Assembly (NCBI RefSeq): GCF_021227995.1
Contig: NZ_CP089301.1
Coordinates: 3,162,001 to 3,226,000 of the forward strand
Origin: Novosphingobium kaempferiae
Lineage (GTDB): Bacteria > Pseudomonadota > Alphaproteobacteria > Sphingomonadales > Sphingomonadaceae
Direction: 5' to 3'
Length of the DNA stretch: 64,000 nucleotides
The stretch's first letter is position 1. Every line of letters begins with the position of its first letter. Below the pieces are notes generated by a model, which saw only the letters and a list, made by a program, of their open reading frames with translations, was not told the origin of the DNA and did no database searches. Position numbers and translations under genes: made by a program. Of the stretch, positions 45,237 to 53,981 are shown piece after piece.

Positions 45237-47432
45237 ATGAAACTCGCATTCATCGCGCTCGACAACCTCTCGGTCAGCAAGACCAACATGCGCTATGCGC
45301 GCAAGGCACCCGACGTTTCCGACATCCTGCCCACGGTGCGCGCACGCGGCGTGATCCAGCCGATCCTCGTCCGCCCCAACTGCGAAGCGGGCCATTACGA
45401 GATCGTGGCGGGATGTCGCCGCTTCCACGCCGCCCGGATCGTCGCGGACGAACGCGCCAAGGCGCGGGAAAGTGCCGAAACGCAGGCCGGACAGGAGATC
45501 GCAGGAACCGCCCCGATTTGTCCGGGTGACGATCCCGACGGGCTCGTCGCGCAGATTGCCTGCGCCATCCTCGAGGACGGCGACGATGCCGACGCCGTCG
45601 AGGCCTCCCTGATCGAGAACTGCGCGCGGCTCGAGCCCGACGAGGTCTCACGCTGGGAAGCCTTCATCCGGCTGGTGCGCGAAGGGCGCAAGCCCGCCGA
45701 CATCGCGGCGACCTTCGGTCTGCCCGACCTCGCGGTCAAGCGTATCCTCGCGCTCGGCAACCTCCTACCGCGCATCCGCGAACTCTATCGCCGCGAGGAG
45801 ATCGACGCGGCGACCGTGCGCCACCTGACCATGGCGTCCAAGAGCCAGCAGAAGGCCTGGCTGGCGCTGCTCGACGATCCCGACGGCTACGCCCCGACCG
45901 GCTTCCGCCTCAAGGGATGGCTCTTCTCGGGCCAGTCGATCCCGCTGCGCCATGCGCTGTTCGATGCACAGGCCAGCGGCCTCGCCTGTGTCGCCGACCT
46001 GTTCGGCGAGGACAGCTATTTCGTCGATGCCGATGCCTTCTGGGCGCTGCAGAACCGTGAGGTGGAAGCGCGCGCCGCCGCCTGCATCGAACAGGGCTGG
46101 AGCGATGCCGTGATCGTCCCGCCCGACACCCACTTCCACGCATGGGAATACGTCAAGACGCCCAAGCGCAAGGGCGGGCGCGTCTACCTCGACGTGTGCG
46201 CCAGCGGCGAGGTCGTGATCCACGAAGGCTATCTCTCGGCGCGCGAGGCGGCGCGGCAGGCGAAGGCGGCCAGTGCCGGGGGCAGTACTGGGATCGCGGC
46301 CGGAGACGGCGATGAGGGGACCGGCGGTCGTATGCCGAGCCCGGAGATCACCACCCCGACCCGCACCTATATCGACCTGCACCGCCATGCGGCACTGCGC
46401 GCGACGATGCTGGAGCGGCCCGGCGCGGCGCTGCGGCTCATGGTCGCGCATGCCATCGCCGGATCGCCGCTGTGGCGGGTATCGTGCGAGCCGCAGACCG
46501 CGCGCGGCGATGCCACACGCGAAAGCCTCGAGCAGAGCCGCGCCGAGGCGGTGTTCGACGAGCGGCGGCGCGCGGTGCTCGCGCAGATGGGCTTCGATAC
46601 CGAGGAACCCAGCGTCACCGGAGGCAACGCCGGTCAGGGGCTGTGCGCTGTCTTCCGGCGCTTGCTGGCTCTGCCCGACCCTGCCGTGCTCGACATCGTC
46701 GCGGTCGTCATGGGCGAGACGCTGGCCGCCGGATCGCCCGCAACCGAGGCCGCAGGCGTCGAACTCGGCGTCTCGATGGCGACGTGGTGGCAGGCGGACG
46801 ATGCCTTCTTCGAAACCCTGCGCGACCGCGAGGTGCTGCTGGCGATGCTCGCCGAAGTGGCGGGGCCCGACGTCGCCTCGGCCAACGCGGCCGAAAAGAT
46901 CCGGACCCTCAAGACCATCATCCGCGATTATCTGGCCGGGACGAACGGGCGGGTCTGTCCCGAGGGCTGGGTGCCCCGCTGGATGGCCTTTCCGCCCAGC
47001 GCCTATACCGGACGCGGCGGCGTCGGCACGGTCGAGGCCCACGCCCTGGCCGCGCCAGAAGACGACGGTCCGAAGTTCCATGAGCCCAGCCCGGAATCCG
47101 ATGCAGAAGCGGACGCGAAATCTGGTCCAGAAACCGGCCCAGAAACCGGCGCAGAAACTGGCGCGGAAATCCCGGAGGACGATCGCGCCGGGACCGGCAA
47201 TGGCGCTGGCATCGGAACTGGCATCGAAACTGGCATCGAAACTGGCATCGAAACTGGCATCGAATCTGGTCATGCCGCGACTGACGGCATGGTCACGCCT
47301 CCCATCGAGGCGCCCGAAATGCAGGATGAAGGCGCTGGGTACAGCGCCGAAAGCGACACGGCGCCGGAAGGCGAGGGCCTCGCGGCGCAGTCTGACGGTT
47401 ACCCGCCGGATAATCCGTCCCTCGCCGCCTGA
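45237..47432 (+). CDS. ParB/Spo0J-like nuclease-domain protein of the conjugative element
   Basis: 731 residues. N-terminal ParB-N domain (LSVSKTNMRYARKAPDVSDI, RARGVIQPILVRPN, YEIVAGCRRFHAARI) and a KorB/ParB-type helix-turn-helix region (EASLIENCARLEPDEVSRWE, KPADIAATFGLPDLAVKRIL). Residues 250-600 are a long family-specific extension. The tail (about 620-680) is Glu/Thr/Gly-rich with ETG-type tetrapeptide repeats. Typical ICE ParB-like proteins have this size. Role in plasmid/ICE maintenance or regulation is inferred. Confidence 0.88.
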   Translation: MKLAFIALDNLSVSKTNMRYARKAPDVSDILPTVRARGVIQPILVRPNCEAGHYEIVAGCRRFHAARIVADERAKARESAETQAGQEIAGTAPICPGDDPDGLVAQIACAILEDGDDADAVEASLIENCARLEPDEVSRWEAFIRLVREGRKPADIAATFGLPDLAVKRILALGNLLPRIRELYRREEIDAATVRHLTMASKSQQKAWLALLDDPDGYAPTGFRLKGWLFSGQSIPLRHALFDAQASGLACVADLFGEDSYFVDADAFWALQNREVEARAAACIEQGWSDAVIVPPDTHFHAWEYVKTPKRKGGRVYLDVCASGEVVIHEGYLSAREAARQAKAASAGGSTGIAAGDGDEGTGGRMPSPEITTPTRTYIDLHRHAALRATMLERPGAALRLMVAHAIAGSPLWRVSCEPQTARGDATRESLEQSRAEAVFDERRRAVLAQMGFDTEEPSVTGGNAGQGLCAVFRRLLALPDPAVLDIVAVVMGETLAAGSPATEAAGVELGVSMATWWQADDAFFETLRDREVLLAMLAEVAGPDVASANAAEKIRTLKTIIRDYLAGTNGRVCPEGWVPRWMAFPPSAYTGRGGVGTVEAHALAAPEDDGPKFHEPSPESDAEADAKSGPETGPETGAETGAEIPEDDRAGTGNGAGIGTGIETGIETGIETGIESGHAATDGMVTPPIEAPEMQDEGAGYSAESDTAPEGEGLAAQSDGYPPDNPSLAA
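47121..47268 (+). repeat. 12-bp tandem repeats inside the ParB-like gene
   Basis: GGCATCGAAACT is repeated in tandem near 47205-47268 (encoding GIET units) and a related CAGAAACCGGCC array lies at 47121-47167 (PETG/AETG units). The arrays are in frame, so copy number can change without breaking the gene. Confidence 0.8.
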
Positions 47433-47800
47433 GGCGGGGGCTTGTCGGTTCCTCCGGCCCACGGGCCGGGGGAATCGGAAGCCCGAGCCGATGCGCCGGA
47501 GACGGAAGGAAAGAATCAGGGAGGCTGAGACGGAAAGGACGAGGCGCGGCGCCATGCCGGGTCCCGTCCTTTCCGTGGATGTTGCGGACGATCGGGCCTC
47601 TTTCTTGCCGGATTTTCGGCGCGCTGCCCCGAAAAGATCGGCGGGCCGGAGCGCGGTCGGCGCCAGTCGGTAGCGCCCCGGCTTGTTGCGCCCCGGCGCG
47701 CCGGGCTCCCCTCCGAGCATCGGCCCGGTTGCCGTTTGCAGTTTGCCATTTGCCGTTTGTCATCCGGGGTGGCACAGGCGAGCGGCAGGGGCCAATAGAC
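47433..47800. other. Intergenic region after ParB-like gene
   Basis: About 370 bp, no gene seen. Near 47728-47762 there is a run of TTTGCCGTTTGCAGTTTGCC and TTTGCCGTTTG, a short tandem array of a TTTGCxG unit. It could be a protein-binding iteron-like patch; function unknown. Confidence 0.45.
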
Positions 47801-48010
47801 ATGACGATACGCGATGACGTGGAAAAGCTGGTGGTGCGTCTCGCGCCGAGGCCCGTGTGCGACGAATGCGTTGCGCATACGCTGGGCCTGTCAATGCTTC
47901 ATCACGTCGACCAGGCAACCCGCGAACTGGCCGGAAGCAACGGCTTCGAGCGCCGCAAGGACACCTGCAGCCTGTGCGGCGAGACACGTCCGGTCACAGC
48001 TCGCAACTGA
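47801..48010 (+). CDS. Small zinc-ribbon-like hypothetical protein
   Basis: 69 residues from ATG at 47801: MTIRDDVEKLVVRLAPRPVC and onward. Two Cys pairs, VCDEC near residue 20 and CSLCGE near residue 60, suggest a zinc-binding fold. An open frame continues upstream to 47579, but that part is low-complexity and lies over non-coding DNA. Similar small proteins occur in sphingomonad ICEs; function unknown. Confidence 0.65.
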   Translation: MTIRDDVEKLVVRLAPRPVCDECVAHTLGLSMLHHVDQATRELAGSNGFERRKDTCSLCGETRPVTARN

Positions 48011-48550
48011 CTGGCCGCAATCGCCCGCCCCCATCTGATCGCCCGCAACTGACCGCCTGCAACGGCTTGGCGGCGCCTGCCTTCCCTATCCTGCCCCGGC
48101 ATCTCCTGGCATGCCCCCGCCATGCCCCAACATGTCCCGACACCGGCGCGGCAGCGGCGTTCCGTCCGGGCGCGGCGGATCCTTTCCGGTGGGTGAAGGC
48201 GGTGGACTCCGGGCGTTGCCGATGGGGAGGCGGTGGCGTCTGATGCTGCGGCAGGGCGAGCGGCGTATGGTCGGCACCCAAGTCTCCTTGCCGTATGTCT
48301 CCGCACCCATTCCCGGCTCCAGGGGCATCGACCTGGAACGCTTGACGGTCCTGCCGAACCATCGCGCGCCGGGTTATTTCCCCGCCCGCGAGCGGGCTCC
48401 TCGCGGCCGCTTCGCTCTCAAATAACCCGGCCCGCTCCGGTCCTCCGCTCCGCTTCGGCCTGCGGTCAGCAGTCCCGCCCAATGCGTCCCGGACGGCGTG
48501 CCCATCGCCCGGAAATGGTCCGGAAAAAGCGATGATCAAGGAGAAGTTCA
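48011..48550. other. Intergenic region before DUF736 gene, with large inverted repeat
   Basis: 540 bp with no convincing gene. It contains CGCAACTGAC twice (about 48004-48013 and 48047-48056) and, at 48369-48430, an 11-bp perfect inverted repeat described separately. Candidate regulatory or cis-transfer region. Confidence 0.45.
48369..48430. repeat. 11-bp perfect inverted repeat enclosing a GC hairpin
   Basis: CCGGGTTATTT (48369-48379) is inverted as AAATAACCCGG (48420-48430). The 40 bases between hold a smaller CCCGC...GCGGG hairpin. It could form a cruciform or a transcription terminator or attenuator upstream of DUF736. Confidence 0.75.
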
Positions 48551-48871
48551 ATGCCTGCCATCGGATACGTCACCCGCGAAGGCCGCAGCTTCAAGGGCCA
48601 GCTTCGCACCCTCTCGATCCGCGCCGAGATCGAGATCGCTCCCAACCCACGCAAGACCGCCGAATCCCATCCCGACTACCGCGTCGTCTCGGCCGGTGTC
48701 GAGGTCGGGGCAGGGTGGCTGCGCCGCTCGGAAGCCTCGGGCAACGACTACGTGTCGCTCAGCTTGGCCGCACCCGAATTCGGCCCGCGGCGCATCTACG
48801 CCAACCTGGGCCGGGCCGCCGGGCAGGACGACGAGGATGCCTTCGCGATCATCTGGAACCCCGCCGACTGA
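48551..48871 (+). CDS. DUF736 family protein
   Basis: 106 residues with AAGGAG seven bases before ATG. IGYVTREGRSFKGQLRTLSI, NPRKTAESHPDYRVVSAGVE, YVSLSLAAPEFGPRRIYANL and the acidic end define DUF736, a small protein family nearly restricted to conjugative elements of alpha- and gammaproteobacteria. Role unknown. Confidence 0.92.
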   Translation: MPAIGYVTREGRSFKGQLRTLSIRAEIEIAPNPRKTAESHPDYRVVSAGVEVGAGWLRRSEASGNDYVSLSLAAPEFGPRRIYANLGRAAGQDDEDAFAIIWNPAD

Positions 48872-49125
48872 TCGCCGTCCCCCGCGCCCGCCCGGGCGCG
48901 GGGGGCACATCGACCGGCGTCCCAAGGCGCAACGTTCGGCATCCCCAATCCCTCATCGGCAGCGACCCGGGCAGGTGGACATGCCCGCCGCAGGTCCGCC
49001 CGAAAGGGGGAGGGTCGGAATCGCGTATAGCCGATTGCGACCCTCCCCGGGCGGGGAAACGTGGGTCAGATCGAGTGTCCTTGGCGGGCGGCACGGGGCC
49101 GCCCGGATCGAAAGGACCGATATCC

Positions 49126-49356
49126 ATGGACAGTGGCGACGAGATCGATCGCGCGCGCCGCGCGAAGCAGGGCTCACCCTTCCTCAACACCGAGCAGGCG
49201 GCCAGCTACCTCAAGATTTCTGCGCGCCTGCTGAAGCGGATGCGCCGACGCGGCGACGGGCCGATCTATCGGCGGCACAGCCGCTACGTGCAGTACCACA
49301 TCGACGAGCTCGATGCCTGGAGTGTCGCCAACGCCGGGCGGGAGATTGCGCTATGA
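49126..49356 (+). CDS. Excisionase-like helix-turn-helix protein
   Basis: 76 residues from ATG at 49126 with AAAGGA upstream. PFLNTEQAASYLKISARLLK and RMRRRGDGPIYRRHSRYVQY are the MerR/excisionase-type helix-turn-helix (HTH_17). Probably an element-encoded directionality factor or regulator. It overlaps the TraF-type peptidase gene by 4 bases. Confidence 0.85.
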   Translation: MDSGDEIDRARRAKQGSPFLNTEQAASYLKISARLLKRMRRRGDGPIYRRHSRYVQYHIDELDAWSVANAGREIAL

Positions 49357-49958
49357 GCATCCACCGGACCTCCCTTGGGGAACGTCCACTGCTGTCATGG
49401 GGCACGGACCTGCGTGCTGCCCGTGCGCGCCGTCGCCGCCACCGCCGGCTGTGGCGGCGATACGGTCTCGCCCTCGGCCTGCTGGCAGCCGCCGTCAACT
49501 GGACGATCGTCTACCCGCCCGCACCGCGGCTGGTGTGGAATGCGAGTTCGAGCGCGCCGGTGGGCCTCTATTCCGTCGACCCTGGACCCCGCGTGAAGCC
49601 CTTTCATCGCGGCGATATGGTGATCGCGCGCCTGCCGCCGCCGTGGCGCGATCTGGCCGCATCGCGCCGCTACCTTCCCGCCAATGTGCCGCTGGTGAAG
49701 CGGGTCGCGGCAGCGTCGGGAGACGAGATCTGCGGGGCGGGCGACATGGTGCGGCTCAATGGCAGGCCGCTCGTCCGCAGGCTGGTGCGCGACCGTGCCC
49801 GGAGCATCCTGCCCTGGTGGAACGGATGCCTGCGGCTCGGCAGCGACGACTACCTGCTGGTGATGCCCGGTTCGGCATGGTCGTTCGACGGCCGCTATTT
49901 CGGGATCACGAAAGGCACCGAGATCATCGGTCTGGCGGACCTGCTTTGGGCGCGCTGA
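49353..49958 (+). CDS. traF: TraF-type S26 signal peptidase
   Basis: 201 residues. Basic N-terminus with one membrane helix (YGLALGLLAAAVNWTIVY), then NASSSAPVGLYSV with the nucleophilic Ser and VPLVKRVAAASGD with the general-base Lys, ending DGRYFGITKG. TraF matures and cyclises the TrbC pilin in RP4-type systems, fitting the trbC gene at 60600. ATGA overlap with the upstream HTH gene. Confidence 0.9.
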   Translation: MSIHRTSLGERPLLSWGTDLRAARARRRRHRRLWRRYGLALGLLAAAVNWTIVYPPAPRLVWNASSSAPVGLYSVDPGPRVKPFHRGDMVIARLPPPWRDLAASRRYLPANVPLVKRVAAASGDEICGAGDMVRLNGRPLVRRLVRDRARSILPWWNGCLRLGSDDYLLVMPGSAWSFDGRYFGITKGTEIIGLADLLWAR

Positions 49959-50044
49959 CGGGCCTGCCGGGCCATGCCGCGTCGCGGCCCGGCGATCGGC
50001 AGATCACCTCGGTGCAGGACCCGGCACGGCGCTCGTCGCGACCC

Positions 50045-50890
50045 ATGGCGCGAGGTGTCCTGCACCTTCGCCGGTTCGCCGCGACCATCGCGCTGGGGCT
50101 GGCGATCGTGCCGTGCGCAAGGGGCCAGGACATCGGTCGATGGCGGCCGCTCATTGCCGAAGCCTCGGCACGTTTCGATGTCCCGCCCGCGTGGATCGAG
50201 GCGGTCATGCGGGCCGAGAGCGGGGGACGTGCGACCATCGACGGCAGGCCGATCCGCAGCCCGAAAGGCGCGATCGGTCTCATGCAGCTCATGCCGGGAA
50301 CCTGGGCGGAACTGCGCGGGCAGCTGCATCTGGGCGACGATCCCGACGAGCCGCGCGACAATATCCTTGCCGGCACCTACTATCTGCGCCTGCTCCACGA
50401 CCGGTTCGGGTTCCCGGGGCTCTTCGCGGCGTACAATGCCGGGCCCGGCCGCTATGAACGGTTTCTCGCAGGCGGAACGCTCCCCGCCGAGACCCGCGCC
50501 TATCTTGGCAGGGTCACCCGGCGTACGGCGCCGGGAGGCGATGGCTGGCACAGGGCGCCCGCCGCAGGTCCACTACCGGCAACGACCCATAAGGCACTGC
50601 CGCATGGGGGGATGTGGCATGGATCGACCGGGGTGTTTCCCGCGGATCGCGCCAGGATTTCGGTCAGCGGTCCCGACGACATTGATGAAGCTGTGGAGGC
50701 GCGAGACCGACGGCGCGGCGAACTGGCGCGAACCGACCCTGACGGCGTCGCGACGGTCTTTGCTGTGGTGGCCGGAAAAGCCCCTGCGACAGGATCGACG
50801 AAGTGGGCGGATGAGGGCGCGCCTCCGGGCACGAAACCGGATCCGCTCTTTGCGATACGTCGGCCGCGAGGTTCCGATGTCGCGCCCTGA
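50045..50890 (+). CDS. Lytic transglycosylase (conjugation-associated)
   Basis: 281 residues from ATG at 50045. Signal peptide LRRFAATIALGLAIVPCARG. SLT family 1 domain: ASARFDVPPAWIEAVMRAES with the catalytic Glu, GAIGLMQLMPGTWAEL and FAAYNAGPGRYERFL. VirB1-like enzymes open peptidoglycan for the mating channel. The C-terminal 100 residues are a poorly conserved tail. The start has a weak ribosome-binding site; other in-frame starts upstream are possible. Confidence 0.88.
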   Translation: MARGVLHLRRFAATIALGLAIVPCARGQDIGRWRPLIAEASARFDVPPAWIEAVMRAESGGRATIDGRPIRSPKGAIGLMQLMPGTWAELRGQLHLGDDPDEPRDNILAGTYYLRLLHDRFGFPGLFAAYNAGPGRYERFLAGGTLPAETRAYLGRVTRRTAPGGDGWHRAPAAGPLPATTHKALPHGGMWHGSTGVFPADRARISVSGPDDIDEAVEARDRRRGELARTDPDGVATVFAVVAGKAPATGSTKWADEGAPPGTKPDPLFAIRRPRGSDVAP

Positions 50891-51106
50891 CGAGAGGGGG
50901 GAAAGCTCGTCAGTCACCTCCCAGTGTGACGGGCGCCGCGCCGCCTATCAAGGCCCGCGGGTACCCCCCAATTTGCTGCGCAAATCGGTTCCCCCCACGT
51001 CCGCTTCGCGGCTCTTCGCTTCGCTCATCGGCCCTGACAGCCGGCGCGGCGCCCGTCTCGGGAGGGTTGTTCCCACTACCGGGAACGGTCACTCGAGGAA
51101 CGTGTC

Positions 51107-51562
51107 ATGCATATCGATCGCATCATCCCGTCCGTTACCACCCGCAGCGATCCGGTCACTCGGACCGGGCACCGCAACCCTGTCTGGGAAGCCCTGGTCC
51201 ATGGTCTCGAGATCGAGTTCGGCACCGGGGTCTCGCGCGCACTGGCGCAGCGGTTTCTCGACGCGGAGGAATGCGATTTCCTGTGGCAGGCAAGGGTCGG
51301 CGAACGCTGGCTGGGCCGCTACGAATGTGCCTTCGACGATGGCCACGATAGCGACTGCGACGAGGATGGCGGCCGGGTCGAACTCGACCGGATTGCGGTC
51401 CTGGGCACCGGCCCGGGAACGACCGGGCAGGCCGGCAGTGCACAGGCCTGGTACGTCGCCACGCTCATCGTCGATGGCGAAGGCGATCCGCACGGGGTCA
51501 TCGGTCACCGGGCCTACGCAGACCGGATCGAAGCGGAGCGGGCCTGGGTTCGGGCCGGGTGA
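51107..51562 (+). CDS. Hypothetical protein of the conjugative element
   Basis: 151 residues with GAGGAA upstream of ATG. Includes NPVWEALVHGLEIEFGTGVS and FLWQARVGERWLGRYECAFD. I recognise no domain. It lies between the transglycosylase and the relaxase, in the same direction, and its tight coding character (no low complexity) supports a real gene. Confidence 0.7.
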   Translation: MHIDRIIPSVTTRSDPVTRTGHRNPVWEALVHGLEIEFGTGVSRALAQRFLDAEECDFLWQARVGERWLGRYECAFDDGHDSDCDEDGGRVELDRIAVLGTGPGTTGQAGSAQAWYVATLIVDGEGDPHGVIGHRAYADRIEAERAWVRAG

Positions 51563-51575
51563 GGTCCCGGTCTCC

Positions 51576-51606
51576 AGGAGGCGGTGTCCACGCGGCACCG
51601 CCTTCT
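51576..51606 (+). terminator. Hairpin after the hypothetical gene
   Basis: AGGAGGCGGTG pairs with CACCGCCTTCT (10 of 11 positions) across nine bases, starting 14 bases after the stop. Weak T content; terminator-like. Confidence 0.5.
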
Positions 51607-51813
51607 CGTATGGCGGCGGGACAGGAAGCGACAGGGGAAAACGGGGAGCGGAAAAGGGGCGACAACAAGATAAAAGCTGTGTCTCTTCGAGCCAGCAACT
51701 TTTTGTCTGCACATCGTTTTTCAGGGAGACAGGCGCGGCTCGCACGGACCGCTACGAGATTGCCCGCGGCGAGACTGCCCGATGCGAGACCGCCTCGGGT
51801 CGGTGCATCCGCG
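51607..51813. other. Purine-rich leader upstream of the relaxase (candidate oriT zone)
   Basis: The plus strand is strikingly purine-rich from about 51612 to 51676 (GGGACAGGAAGCGACAGGGG, AAAACGGGGAGCGGAAAAGG), followed by an AT-richer part with CAACTTTTTGTC. No gene. Relaxase genes often lie beside oriT, so this segment is a candidate. Confidence 0.4.
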
Positions 51814-53859
51814 ATGGGTGACGACGATTTCGAACCGCGCCTGGGCCGTCAGGGCAGCGCGGACAAGGGCGCGCGCCGCTATGCCGGCCGCGTCGCTGTG
51901 TCTGCCGGGCTCCATGCCGGGATCGACAGGCGCTCAGGCTCCCGTTTCAGCGGACGCCGGATCGGGCGGGGCGCGAGCGTCGGGCGACTGCTCTCGACCC
52001 GCGATTCCCTCTCCTCGCTTCGCGCAAGGCGGGTTGTGGTGAAGACCAGCCTGGTGCGCCTGCGCGGTAGGGGCCTGGGGGCGGCGCGGGCGCACTTGCG
52101 CTACATCCAGCGCGACGGTGTGACCCGCGACGGCAATCCGGGCGACCTCTACGGGCCCGAACAGGGTGGCGGAGACCGCCTTGCGATGACTGGGCAGGGC
52201 CATCGGCCGGGTTCTGGATCAGGGCTAGAGCCAGGCTTGGAATCAGATCGAGTGACTGAGGGGATCGATGGCCGCGATTTTCTCGCCCGCTGCCAGGATG
52301 ACCGCCATCAGTTCCGTTTCATCGTCTCGGCCGAGGACGGGGATCGCTACGAGGACCTGAAACCGCTCGTCCACCGCCTGATGCGCGAGGTCGGCAAGGA
52401 CCTGGGGACCGAGCTCGACTGGGTCGCCGTCGACCACCACAATACCGGCCATCCCCATACACACATCGTCGTGCGCGGCGTGGACGACAAGGGCAAGGAC
52501 CTCGTCATCGCGCGCGAGTACATCGCCCACGGCCTGCGCGAACGGGCGATCGAGATGGTGACGCGCGATCTCGGGCCAAGGCTCGACCACGAGATCGAGG
52601 CGCGGCTAACCCGGGAAGTGGATCAGGAACGGCTGACGTCGATCGACCGCCGCCTGCTCGCGCGCATGGACGCGGATCGCCGTGTCATGCCGCGGGGCGG
52701 CGATCCGGTGTTCCATGCTCTCGATTCCGGACGGCTGCAGACCCTTGCCCGCATGGAATTGGCCGAGCCGGCGGGCGGCGCCGCATGGCGCCTGAGCGAG
52801 GACATGGAAGCGAGCCTGCGCGCCATGGGAGAGCGCGGCGACGTGATCCGCCTGATGCAGCGCGAGATGACCCGCCTGCGCCTCGAGCGTGAGCAGCAGA
52901 TCCACACCCCGGATGCCGGCCCCCTGGTAGGCCGGGTCGTTGCCCGCGGGCTCGCGGACGAACACCGCGATCGCCATTACCTCATCGTGGACGGCGTCGA
53001 TGGCCGCTCGCACTACCTCGATATTGGTGCCGGAAGTGCGAACGATGCCTTGCCTTCGGGCGCGCTTGTCCGCGTGGTCCCGCTCGAGGCCAGGGTACGC
53101 GAGGTTGATCGCACCATCGTTGCTGTCGCGGCCGGCAACCGCGGCCGCTACTCGCAGCGCGCGCACCTGCGCCACGATCCCGGCGCGACCTATGCCTTTG
53201 CGGAGACCCATGAACGACGCCTCGAAGCGATGCGGCGGGCGGGGCTTGCCGGGCCGCGCGAGGTCGATGGCAGCTGGGCGATCAGCGCCGATCATCTCGC
53301 CAGGGCGCAGAGGTTCGAAGAGCTGCGGTTGCGCGAGCGTCCGGTCGCGATCGAAGTGCTCGCCGCGCGCCCCCTGGCCGAGCTGGCGCGGGGCGAGGGC
53401 GTGACCTGGCTCGATCGCGAGCTCGCGCAGCCCTCGGTTGCGGGTGTGCGCGAGGGCGGTTTCGGTCAGGAGGTGCGAAGCGGGCTGGCGGCACGTCGCC
53501 AGTGGCTGATCGAACAGGACCTGGCGTCCGATGGTCCCAACGGTTTCGGGATGCGCCGCGATGCGCTGGCGCAGCTCCAGCGCCGTGAACTGGTGCGGCT
53601 CGCTTCGGGGCTGGCCCGCGAGCTCGACAAGGACTTCGCCGAGGCACGGGTCGGCACCCGGATCGAGGGACGGATCGCCCGGCGTGTCGAGGGATTGTCG
53701 GCGAGCTATGCGCTCGTCGAGAAGTCGCGCGAATTCACGCTCGTGCCCTGGCGGCCCGTTCTCGAGAAGCAGATCGGCAAGGAAGGCGGCGGATTGATGC
53801 GCGAGGGCGGCATCAACTGGCAGTTCGGCAAATCGCGCCAGGGGCCGGAAATCAGCTGA
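51814..53859 (+). CDS. Relaxase/mobilization nuclease with DUF3363 domain
   Basis: 681 residues from ATG at 51814 (MGDDDFEPRLGRQG); the frame is open further upstream to 51559, but that part is not conserved. VirD2/TraI-type relaxase core: LRYIQRDGVTRDGNPGDLYG and the metal-binding DHHNTGHPHTHIVVRGVDDK. DUF3363 follows (YLIVDGVDGRSHYLDIG, LVPWRPVLEKQIGKE). It nicks oriT and leads the strand into the recipient through TraG and the Trb channel. A Gly/Ser-rich insertion at about residues 130-148 interrupts the N-terminal domain. Confidence 0.93.
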   Translation: MGDDDFEPRLGRQGSADKGARRYAGRVAVSAGLHAGIDRRSGSRFSGRRIGRGASVGRLLSTRDSLSSLRARRVVVKTSLVRLRGRGLGAARAHLRYIQRDGVTRDGNPGDLYGPEQGGGDRLAMTGQGHRPGSGSGLEPGLESDRVTEGIDGRDFLARCQDDRHQFRFIVSAEDGDRYEDLKPLVHRLMREVGKDLGTELDWVAVDHHNTGHPHTHIVVRGVDDKGKDLVIAREYIAHGLRERAIEMVTRDLGPRLDHEIEARLTREVDQERLTSIDRRLLARMDADRRVMPRGGDPVFHALDSGRLQTLARMELAEPAGGAAWRLSEDMEASLRAMGERGDVIRLMQREMTRLRLEREQQIHTPDAGPLVGRVVARGLADEHRDRHYLIVDGVDGRSHYLDIGAGSANDALPSGALVRVVPLEARVREVDRTIVAVAAGNRGRYSQRAHLRHDPGATYAFAETHERRLEAMRRAGLAGPREVDGSWAISADHLARAQRFEELRLRERPVAIEVLAARPLAELARGEGVTWLDRELAQPSVAGVREGGFGQEVRSGLAARRQWLIEQDLASDGPNGFGMRRDALAQLQRRELVRLASGLARELDKDFAEARVGTRIEGRIARRVEGLSASYALVEKSREFTLVPWRPVLEKQIGKEGGGLMREGGINWQFGKSRQGPEIS

Positions 53860-53981
53860 GCGGCGAACAGGAAGTTGAGTGTCGGATGTAGAAATGCCGG
53901 ATGTCGGATGCCAGATCTCCGGGGCGGGCCGGCGGCGGAGTGCATGGAAAGCGCCGATGCCGCTTGGTGGGACGCGCGGTG

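Noticed and set aside
47205..47268. Short direct repeats considered as replication iterons
   Set aside because: They lie in frame inside the ParB-like coding sequence and encode GIET units.
45765..47720. 651-codon minus-strand frame opposite the ParB-like gene
   Set aside because: Antisense to a gene with recognisable ParB domains; no motifs of its own.
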